22,380 nt of DNA from assembly GCA_002411015.1 (NCBI GenBank), contig DHPY01000019.1, forward strand, positions 1-22,380, written 5' to 3'. The stretch comes from Armatimonadetes bacterium UBA5352 (lineage in GTDB: Bacteria; Armatimonadota; Zipacnadia; Zipacnadales; UBA5352). This document shows, piece after piece, positions 1 to 7,700 of this stretch; the stretch's first letter is position 1; each line of letters starts with the position of its first letter. The position numbers and the translations under genes were made by a program. The notes under the pieces are model-generated. The model was not told the DNA's origin. It saw only the letters and a program-made list of their open reading frames with translations, and did no database searches.

Positions 1-144
1 ACTACTGTATCACATACCGAGAGACATGCCTCTACCCATAGAATTGAAGCAAGTACACAGGCCCGTCTAAAGGGCCAAACCGAGCACATAAGCTGGCTAT
101 CGCTGCCGTTGAGCCTTGAAGCGCCGTACACGCGCTTCGAGCTG
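1..144. other. left flank with no recognised gene
   Basis: I see no convincing gene, RNA or repeat here. It lies downstream of the small protein that follows the recombinase, and is less GC-rich than the rest of the window at its extreme left (1-60), which may mean a different origin. Plus-strand open frames starting near 109-116 run antisense to the recombinase and look like high-GC shadows. Confidence 0.4.
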
Positions 145-306
145 TCACGGTGCACGACGCTCAACGTCCGGGTCCCGGTCCTCTTCTTGGCCCACGCTGC
201 GTTCGGTGGCGGTGATGAGCAAGCCAGCCATCGTCTGCGCTACTCTCCGCATCCAAGCCAATCGATCACATTCATCGTCGCCGGACCGGACTACGGGGTC
301 ACTCAT
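145..306 (-). CDS. small 53-aa protein coupled to the recombinase
   Basis: A 53-aa frame starts with ATG at 304-306, overlapping the last codons of the recombinase gene (stop at 299-301), and ends in TGA at 145-147. It begins MSDPVVRSGDDECDRLAWMR and is mixed-charge: an acidic start, a short hydrophobic stretch (AGLLITATE) and an acidic/basic tail. There is no signal peptide or membrane segment. The overlap suggests translational coupling with the recombinase. I do not recognise the family. It could be an accessory factor for the recombinase or a chance frame; the overlapping start and sensible composition favour a gene only moderately. Confidence 0.4.
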   Translation of the reverse strand: MSDPVVRSGDDECDRLAWMRRVAQTMAGLLITATERSVGQEEDRDPDVERRAP

Positions 307-1234
307 GGTCGCCCGCCCCCTCGCTGTCGAAGCGGGGGAGGCTCTCGACGGCTTTTCGCTTACGCGACGGATCAGTGGAGAGGTAGCGGCCGGTGACGGA
401 GATGTCGGAGTGGCCCATCAACTCCCGGATCGTCTCGAGGTCTACGCCCGCCCGCAGCAGATTGGTCGCGTAGGCGTGGCGGAGGCAGTGAGGGGTGAGG
501 GAGCTGTCTCCAAGGCCGGCAGCTTCAAGCAGGCGGCGGAACCAGCGATGGAACGTGGTCGTCCCGATCCTGCTGTCAGCCCGGTTGATGAACAGTGCCG
601 ACGACCCCGACTGGCGCAGGTAGAGGTAGTCCTGAAGGCCACTTTGGCACTGCTCGGGGATGGGCAACACTCGCTCGCGCTCGCCCTTCCCCCGTACCTT
701 GACTTCAGAGAGATCCGCGGCGAGATCGCTCACGTCCAGGGCCAGCAGTTCGCCGCGGCGAATGCCCGTGCAGGCGAGCAGCAGGATGATCGCCCGGTCT
801 CGAGCAGCTCTGGCCGCGCCGATCAGGGCGCGACACTGCTCGACGGTCGCCGCGCGGGGCAACTTGTGCGCGCGCCTGGGACGCTCGACCAGCGAAACCG
901 GGTTGGTGTCGGTGATGCCCGTGTCGCGCAGGTGGCCGAAGAATGAGGACAGGGCGTCGAGGTTGCGGTTGATGGTCGCCGGGGCCCGGTCGCTGAGCAG
1001 GGCAGCGAAAGCCCGCACATGGCGGTGGGTGATCTCGTCGGCCGAGAGGGGCAGGCGGCGCTCCTCCAGAAACTTGATGAACCTCTCAGTATCGCTGCGG
1101 TAGGCCCGGATGGTGAGCGGACTGCGCTTGCCATACCCCTGCAGGTAAGTCAGCCAGTCCTTAAGGAACGACCTGATCGGGAAGGCGGGTGGCACGTCCC
1201 GTACGGCGGTCTCTGATCCGGTTGGGTGCTGCAT
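299..1234 (-). CDS. XerC/XerD-like tyrosine recombinase (integrase)
   Basis: Site-specific tyrosine recombinase of 311 aa. I chose the ATG at 1232-1234 because a strong ribosome site (GAGGAGG) lies about 7 bases upstream; longer starts would run through the hairpin region without such a site. The N-terminal half is a SAM-like core-binding domain (FLKDWLTYLQGYGKRSPLTI, residues about 20-110). The C-terminal half is the catalytic domain with the expected residues: Arg in TGIRRGELLAL (about 157), Lys in VRGKGERERVLPI, HCLRH (about 245-249), LMGHSDI (His about 272) and Tyr in TGRYLS (about 282). It therefore looks catalytically competent. It follows the 927-aa gene on the same strand, 148 bases away, and overlaps a 53-aa frame. 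Its length fits XerC/D-type or mobile-element integrases. Its target site cannot be assigned from sequence; the repeat array at 10349-19104 is a candidate. Confidence 0.9.
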   Translation of the reverse strand: MQHPTGSETAVRDVPPAFPIRSFLKDWLTYLQGYGKRSPLTIRAYRSDTERFIKFLEERRLPLSADEITHRHVRAFAALLSDRAPATINRNLDALSSFFGHLRDTGITDTNPVSLVERPRRAHKLPRAATVEQCRALIGAARAARDRAIILLLACTGIRRGELLALDVSDLAADLSEVKVRGKGERERVLPIPEQCQSGLQDYLYLRQSGSSALFINRADSRIGTTTFHRWFRRLLEAAGLGDSSLTPHCLRHAYATNLLRAGVDLETIRELMGHSDISVTGRYLSTDPSRKRKAVESLPRFDSEGAGDHE

Positions 1235-1317
1235 CTGGTGTCCTCCTCGCACTTTCTGTGCACAGCACCCATACCGCAGAGAGTTCGTCTCTGAATTGAT
1301 GAACGGGGAATAATTCA

Positions 1318-1339
1318 CCCACGGCAAACTAGCCGTGGG
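1318..1339. other. perfect 8-bp hairpin between the two recombinase-type genes
   Basis: CCCACGGC (1318-1325) and GCCGTGGG (1332-1339) form a perfect stem with a 6-base loop AAACTA. On the plus strand it is followed by CGTTTT, terminator-like. On the minus strand, the coding direction here, it sits just after the 927-aa gene and about 84 bases before the recombinase start, followed by TGAATTATTCC. Possibilities are an attenuator or intercistronic processing hairpin, a recombinase-related structure, or a leftover end of an IS200/IS605 element, whose ends often carry similar CCCACGGC-type hairpins. No choice between these can be made here. Confidence 0.5.
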
Positions 1340-1382
1340 CGTTTTGACGCCTGCTGACCCACTACTGAGCCACTGTAAGGTC

Positions 1383-4166
1383 TTAGGTTTCTTCTGGCAT
1401 CCCTCTTTCGTGTTCCAGCAGCCGTCCTGCCGCCATACGCTGCTCTGCATTATACACGACAAAGTGTCCAGATCGCCCGGCCATCAGCAGGCCCCGTTCC
1501 CTGCGGTTGCGCAGCCACCAGACGTCAACATCGAGCCAACGAGCAACCTGCGTCTCCGTACGCAGCCCCTCAGTTTCAAGGCGCGGATGCTGTTCTGATA
1601 GCAGCGCCCTGTATGTCTCCAGGTTGCCTCCGTCTGCAATATAGAGACGCGCGCAACCGGGAAGACCTTGGCGCCCCATGGCGTGGTTGCCGAAAACCTC
1701 TGACACACGCAGCGGCTGCAGGAGATCGTCCAGGCCTCGAAGGGAATGGACTCCTCGCTTGAAGACGACGGCCATCTTGTTGACCGTGTAGTAGTAGCGG
1801 CCGTCGGGGGCCTGCACACGGAGGCCCCGGGGCATGCCGTCGTTGCTCTGTCTTTGGAGGCGCTTGAGCAGGCGATGAAGGTGGCCGCGGGCATAGGCCG
1901 AGAAGGGCGTCCGGGCCTGCTCACAGTCGATGCCCAACTCGGCGGCCAACTCTCTGATGTCACTTCGCCGGCGCCAGCCCAGCAGGCCTTCCGTGACGGT
2001 TGTCTGTGGCCCCCCCGGCGGGTGCTGATAGAAGTCGTAACCGTCGTAGGCCTCCCGGAAGGCGGCCTCCGTCTCCCGATCGGCCCGCTCGAAGACGACC
2101 TCACCATCCTGATCCTGATGCTGCCGGGTCAGGGCCCCTCTCGCCTTGTACTCGAAGCTATCGAGCAGCTTGTCGTATAGCGGCCGGACGTAATCGAGGA
2201 AAGCGTCCTGAACAGGCCGCCGCGCCATTGGGCGCAGGAAGTGCATGCTGCCTTTCGCCCGGTGCACGATATAGTCGCCGACTTCGTACGGAATGCTGTC
2301 GAGTCGACCGTGTGGTCGATAGCAGAGCCGATGATAGCGGACCATATCGTCGTAGCTCAAGCGAGGTACTACGACGAAGCCGAAGAAGCTATTAGTGAAC
2401 GGCAGGAGCCGGTCCCATTCGGCCTCGAATCGCTCGATGAAGAGCGCATCATCAGCGATTGCCCCAACGCCTGGCTCCTGCCCGAACTGGCCCGCAGCTC
2501 TCAGCAGCTGATGGAAGAGCACGGTGGCGACATCGAGGAAGTACGCCAACGCCGGCGTCTCGACGGCGTCACTCACCTTGCCTCGGTCCACTGCTCTCGG
2601 CTCGCACAGCATCAACGCCGCGATGGCCGAAATCGCGAGTGCAGTCTCCTGCTCGACAAGCGCAGGGGCAGAACCAGGCAGTTGGTAGTACTCAACTGCG
2701 CACTGATGAAGATGCAGGAGGCTTTCCCGCTGGGTACGAAGGAGCGTCAGGAAGACGTGTTGCCCGATCTCCGTGCGCAGAAGCCGGTCTGCCAGATCAA
2801 TGGCGTGCTCTGGGCGGTGGAAGGCCACAGTCACGAGTGGCGCTTCGAGTTCTGCCGGCTCCTGAAGCCCCGGATTGAGCGTCTCCGGGCCCAGCCCGAC
2901 AGCCTCACTGTACTCCGGAAGGCTCCTCACAAGTCGCGACCACATGTCGAGAGCCGGGGACGCCTCACGCGCCAGCGCGTTTAGGCGAAGTAGCCCGGTG
3001 TCGGACGCCCAGGTCGCTCGGACTACGTCATCGTGCGGGAGCTTAGCCACGGACGGCAAGAGCGCAAGATCTTGCGTGATCGACCGCAAGAGGGCGGCCA
3101 TTGGCCCGACTCGAGACCGGAGGCGGTCGCCGGGCGAGGTATCCTCCCACTGCGCATCGGCAGGCCACGGAGCCGGCGCGCGGCGAGGCAGGCGCATTAT
3201 CTTCCCTGCCTCAGACTCAAGGCGCTCCCAGGTGTCGCTCAGGCTGCCTGCGCGAGACGCGCCTCCACTCGCCGAAGGCATGCCTCCCGGTTGCATCCCC
3301 TCGAGTGGCCGGAGACGCGGATGATCGCAGGCATTCGCCGCGGAGGCCGGCGCCGGCACCCGGGACGGCGGGCCATACCGCCGCTGCGCTGCGTCGGGCC
3401 GGGCGAAACCCAGGGTACGCGCGACCTCCTCCGGATGACCGAGTGAGCGCTTCACCCGGCCACGCTCGATCAGGTCATTGACCGACACGGTAACCCCTTC
3501 GGCAACAGCGTAGTGCCTGACGCGGTGCTGGACTGAGCGTTCGGAGATACGGGTGCCTCGATTGCTCAAGAACAGCGCCTCGCCCGGCCGATCTCGGCGG
3601 ACGTAGCAGGAATAGCGGAAGAGTGGCAGTCGCGCGCTGTAGAGAAACACCGTGCGAAGCCGACGGCCGCTGCCTACGAGGAGCCGCTCGCCGTCGTGCG
3701 ACCAGTCACGGTAGTTGAGGGCACAAAGCTCCTGCAACTCCATACCCGTGTCGGCGAGCAGCACCATGATCGCCCTGTCGCGCATCCCGAGGGCGGAGTA
3801 CGGATCAGGTGCGACCAGGACCGCTTCGACGTCTCTTCTGCGCCTCTGCACGGGTGAGGGCTGAGGGACCGGCACGGCAACGTCCTTGGTGGGATCAACC
3901 AAGAGCACGCGGCGCGTGCCCAGCCACTGGCAGTAGCGGCGCAGGGACGTCAGGCAGCGAGCGACGGTGGTAGGCGCATTGCCGGCCTGGGCAAGCGCAT
4001 CAAGCCACCCGCTGACTGCTTGACGCGTGAGGCACGCATCCCCCAAGCCGGCGGTGGAGGCCAGGAAGCCTGATACATCCCGTGAGTAGGCGCGGGCGCT
4101 GCCTTCCCGGAGCCCCTGCTCAACAAGCCACAGCTCGAAGGCGTTGATATCCGTTGCTTCGCTCAT
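1383..4166 (-). CDS. large protein with degenerate tyrosine-recombinase N-terminus and MerR-like C-terminus
   Basis: A 927-aa protein from the ATG at 4164-4166 (a longer in-frame start at 4205 is possible; neither has a strong ribosome site). Residues 1-260 resemble a tyrosine recombinase: core-binding part (FELWLVEQGLREGSARAYSR), then MRDRAIMVLLADTGMELQEL, which matches the XerC box around the first catalytic Arg but has Glu where Arg belongs. The later HxxR box is also unrecognisable (NDLIERGRVKRSLGHPEEV), although LGH and a terminal RRYG survive. The enzyme is therefore probably inactive as a recombinase and may only bind DNA or partner. Residues 260-800 match nothing I know. The last ~60 residues (TETQVARWLDVDVWWLRNRR) look like a MerR-type helix-turn-helix. 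The gene lies directly upstream of the active recombinase, so the two may act together. Confidence 0.7.
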   Translation of the reverse strand: MSEATDINAFELWLVEQGLREGSARAYSRDVSGFLASTAGLGDACLTRQAVSGWLDALAQAGNAPTTVARCLTSLRRYCQWLGTRRVLLVDPTKDVAVPVPQPSPVQRRRRDVEAVLVAPDPYSALGMRDRAIMVLLADTGMELQELCALNYRDWSHDGERLLVGSGRRLRTVFLYSARLPLFRYSCYVRRDRPGEALFLSNRGTRISERSVQHRVRHYAVAEGVTVSVNDLIERGRVKRSLGHPEEVARTLGFARPDAAQRRYGPPSRVPAPASAANACDHPRLRPLEGMQPGGMPSASGGASRAGSLSDTWERLESEAGKIMRLPRRAPAPWPADAQWEDTSPGDRLRSRVGPMAALLRSITQDLALLPSVAKLPHDDVVRATWASDTGLLRLNALAREASPALDMWSRLVRSLPEYSEAVGLGPETLNPGLQEPAELEAPLVTVAFHRPEHAIDLADRLLRTEIGQHVFLTLLRTQRESLLHLHQCAVEYYQLPGSAPALVEQETALAISAIAALMLCEPRAVDRGKVSDAVETPALAYFLDVATVLFHQLLRAAGQFGQEPGVGAIADDALFIERFEAEWDRLLPFTNSFFGFVVVPRLSYDDMVRYHRLCYRPHGRLDSIPYEVGDYIVHRAKGSMHFLRPMARRPVQDAFLDYVRPLYDKLLDSFEYKARGALTRQHQDQDGEVVFERADRETEAAFREAYDGYDFYQHPPGGPQTTVTEGLLGWRRRSDIRELAAELGIDCEQARTPFSAYARGHLHRLLKRLQRQSNDGMPRGLRVQAPDGRYYYTVNKMAVVFKRGVHSLRGLDDLLQPLRVSEVFGNHAMGRQGLPGCARLYIADGGNLETYRALLSEQHPRLETEGLRTETQVARWLDVDVWWLRNRRERGLLMAGRSGHFVVYNAEQRMAAGRLLEHERGMPEET

Positions 4167-4239
4167 TCTGGTGTGAAGAGTATGTTGAATGTCTCGTATC
4201 GTCAAACTCGAGCGAACGTCGGACGCGCGAATGGTGGCG

Positions 4240-4491
4240 TGCAGCCGGACCGTGCGCGTCCAGCAAGAGCTCGACGCCCTGCTCGCTGAAGCGGCTGCGC
4301 TACTTGCCCACAGTGGTGGGGCGCGTATCCAGTTCCTCGGCGATGGCGACGTTGGTGAGGCTATCGTCGTCCATCAGGACGATGCGCGCTCAGAAGACGC
4401 GACGCTGCTGGGTCGTGCCGGAGCGCACCGAGCTTTCCAGGGCGGTGCGTTCATGCACGGACAGCTGGACCGATGTCGCCTCTCTTCCCAT
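4240..4491 (-). pseudogene. remnant of IS630-type transposase N-terminus
   Basis: Translating the minus strand from the ATG at 4489-4491 gives an N-terminal helix-turn-helix of the type found in IS630-family transposases: LSVHERTALESSVR, then ARIVLMDDDSLTNVAIAEEL, then RPTTVGK*RSRFSEQGVELL. Two in-frame stops interrupt it: a TGA before ARIVL, and a TAG where the family normally has the Trp of KWRSRF. The downstream catalytic DDE part is absent; similarity fades near 4240, just before the 927-aa gene. This is a dead, truncated insertion-sequence fragment at the junction between the recombinase module and the helicase operon. Confidence 0.7.
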
Positions 4492-4550
4492 AGTGAGGCG
4501 AGCATACTATGCAGCGGTCTATTCTGCAAGTAAGCACTACCCTGGCCCCA

Positions 4551-4763
4551 CTATCTGGATCTTCTCCACGTGCGGGTGGGCTGCCCCTCGGTAGTATTAC
4601 CCAGAGCGTCGCTAATCGCCAGTCCGAGCATCATGGCCTCGGCGCGATCGAAGTCGAGGGCGTCTGGTAGCGGTGCCGGAGCCGTGTCGAAGATCGCACC
4701 CCGCCGCAGCTTGATCTTTCCTGTGTCGAACAACCAGTTCAGCGTCTCGCGGTTGGTGGGCAT
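4551..4763 (-). pseudogene. truncated ADP-ribosylglycohydrolase (N-terminal 60 residues only)
   Basis: The frame starts with ATG at 4761-4763 behind a good ribosome site (GGGGAGGG), 29 bases after the helicase stop. Residues 1-60 match the N-terminus of the ADP-ribosylglycohydrolase (DraG/ARH) family: MPTNRETLNWLFDTGKIKLR, then DFDRAEAMMLGLAISDALGN and TTEG (the usual GDALG is SDALG here). After TTEG (about 4584) homology stops and ten unrelated residues lead to TAG. The rest of the usual protein of roughly 300 aa, with most metal ligands, is missing, so the product cannot be an active hydrolase. The break is abrupt and lies beside the IS630 remnant, so insertion of the recombinase module or IS activity probably removed the 3' part. 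Such hydrolases would remove ADP-ribose from proteins or nucleic acids. Confidence 0.8.
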
Positions 4764-4792
4764 CAGGACCCTCCCCGGTTCTGTCTGATTGA

Positions 4793-7700
4793 CTACTCCG
4801 CAAAAAGATCCTCCCGATCCAGGTACACCGCAATCTCGTCCAGCTTCGCGTCCACGGCCCTCCGGTCATTGAGGGCGGCGGCCGTGATCTCGACCACCCG
4901 GTAACCGGCCCTGTTTAGCTTCGCCCGCAGGATGCCGTCCTTGCGACGCTGCTCCGGACTGCCATGGATCTTCTCTGACATCCCGTCGGTGTAGATCAGC
5001 ACGTTCTCCGCGGGATACGCGAAGTCCGCGACGGTGCTCGTGCCATCCGCCAGAGTCACCCTATGCTGCTTCCTCGGCTGCGGGAAGCCACGTTCATCGA
5101 GAATGCACCCGAAGTCGGCCTCCGCCCCGCTTTCGGGCTCTTTACCGTCCTCCGTACGCTCGTGGTAGTTCGCCGGCACCGGCCCGGTCATCTCCATGGG
5201 CCTGGCGAGGCGCTCAGCGAGTTCGCTCGCGAGGTGCCGATCGAGCAGCGCATGGTGGCGCTGGTTCCAGAAAGTCAGCAGACAGGCGTAGCAGGCCTGC
5301 TCGCATTCGCACGACTGCAAGACATCCCGCGCGCGCTGGCAGACGCTTACCCAGCTCTTTTGAAGCTGCTCCAGGAAGCCCGATCCTCCCGGCATCGGGT
5401 CGTAGAGGAGGACGAACGCGGCACCCTCGCCTCGTTCCTCGATGAAGCCCTCCAGTTCGGACTCGCCCATGTCCAGGACTTCACGCGCGCCCGCCAGCAG
5501 CGCCTCCATCAGGTTCACGGCCTCCGCGCGCTCGGGCAGCGGCCCGATCTCCAGCAGGTCGGAGCGGAAATCCACGTGTAGAGCCGCCCATTCGGTTGAT
5601 CCCGCACTGCAGCTCCCCTTGTGGTATTCGTGGAACTTCTCGATCTCGGCGTCGCTCTGGAATGGGCTGCGCACGGCGCCGCACACTCGGCAGATCGGGA
5701 AGCCGATCCTCAGCCCCTCACGGTCGCGACCAACCGGTCCGAGATTCACCAGGCGCAGGTCCGCCTGCCGGAAATGCCGCCACTGCACATCGCCCACGTT
5801 GCCTGTTCGCCCACCTCGATGTGTGCCGAGGAAGGTGCCCACGATATCCTGCGCCCCGTAGTGGCGGCGCTCCTCGCGATCGTCGATCTGCTGGCGCTGG
5901 CGCAACTCGACACCGCCAAGCAGCATCGAGATGAAGCGACCGCCGGTGTGGCCTTCGAGTTCGCTTCGCGCCGGATCGATCACTCGGTCGAAATCCGGGT
6001 CGTAGATCATCTCACGCCGGCGCACCTCGGCCGAGGATTCCTCGCCAATCTGCAGCGAGAACCAGTCGATACGGCTGACCGCATAGACGTCGCCCGCGGC
6101 GTAGATCCAGTTCGCTGGCGTGAACTCGCGCAGCGCGACGGGCTCCGGCCGCTGCAGCTCGAGATAGGGCTTCAGGCAGCGGGCCACCACGCTCTCTCGC
6201 GTCAGCGCATAGCCCGGGAAGTAGCCGTCGTTGCTGAGGTAGCTGAGTGTGTAGCGGTCCTGATCGCTGCGGCGGAGGGTCGCAAGCGCATGGTTCAGAC
6301 GCTCGCGCTCGCGCTTCTCCTCCTGGCTCAGCTCCCGGTCCTCCTCGTACTCCTTGCGGGCAAGCTCCCGGACACGCTCGCGGTAGCTGCGCACCTGCTG
6401 AAACAGCGCGCGCACATGCCTCTCCAGCAGTACCGGCATGTTAGTGACGAGGCCATGGAGGTTACGATCCGCGACTGCGTCGGCATCTTCCGCTGGCCAC
6501 GCGGCTGCGAAGGTCTCCGCCAGCATGTGCCGCAACTCGTCAGAATGCCGATCGACTGCCTCGCGCAGCATCGGAAATGTCGGCGCCTCCTGCACGTAGG
6601 TGTCGGCCGGGGCATCGTCTGAATCGGCCGCCATGAAGTAGCGCCAGATGTAGCGCGGAAGTGCGTGCGCCAGTGCCTCGGGCACCCGTGGATCGCTGGA
6701 TCGCCGCAGAGCCGTCAGGATCGCGGAATGTGTGTGCTTGCGCAGCATCGGCTCGTTGCTCATGCTGAACGCGGGGATGCGGATGCGCCCGTCAATCATC
6801 TCCTCCGGGCGCTCGAAGTAGTAGCGATCGTGCGGCGATGTGCCGCAGTAGTCCATCACCACCGCGATACGGTGACGCCGGCCCGCTCGCCCGGCGCGTT
6901 GGGCGTAGTTCGCGGGCGTCGGAGGCACGTTGCGCATCAGGGCCATCTCGAGCTGCCCGATGTCCACGCCAAGCTCGAGCGTCGGCGTGCACACGATGCA
7001 GTTGACCGCGCCGTCGTCTTTGCGAAACTCATCCTCGATCCGTTCGCGGTCATCCTTCTCGACCTGCCCGGAGTGCTCGACCGGGTGCAGTGGCACGAAG
7101 TCCTCCTGCGTATAGCGCACCACCGCGTAGTGATCCTCATCCACGTCGGCCTGCTGCATGATGCCGTCGCAGCGCCACTCGGGGCAGGGCAGCCCCGGCA
7201 GCGCTACTGCCTGCACCGACCTGCAGACGCTGCATACTTGCCGCGCGGACGCGCGACCGATCCGCAGGCGCCCCACGCTCACCTGGCAGGCGTGCGCGCC
7301 CACCGTAACCCTCGACTGCCGCCCCGCGCTCCGTTGAGTGATCTCCGCATCCTCCAGGAAGCGGTGAGGCTCCTGCTGGAGCCACTCCCACAGCTCGCCG
7401 AGGAAGTCGTTCACGCTCTCCTCGCCGTCGCGGATCGACTTGCGCACGATGTGCTGCGCGGCGGTGGTCCCTCCCGAGGCCAGAAGGTTCTTCGTGGTGA
7501 CTGCCGCCTCGACTTTGTGCAGCGTCAGCACGCTCGGCCGCCACCAGTCGCCCACACTCACCAGCCCGTCGCGCACCTCCGGATCGCGCCACGCCCACCA
7601 GTGCTGCATCAGGTCGTCGGACACCATCCCGCGCCTGCGGTAGTAGTCCAGCAGCGTGTGCGTCACGTTGACCACGTCGCCGGGTTCCAGTCCGAACGCA

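Noticed and set aside
116..946. 276-aa plus-strand frame antisense to the recombinase
   Set aside because: It has the low-complexity Arg/Ala/Ser composition of a high-GC shadow frame, and the minus-strand gene has complete catalytic motifs.
145..4166. Recombinase-in-trio (RIT) element
   Set aside because: Only one complete recombinase and one degenerate, much larger recombinase-like protein are present, not three adjacent recombinases, and no terminal inverted repeats were noticed.
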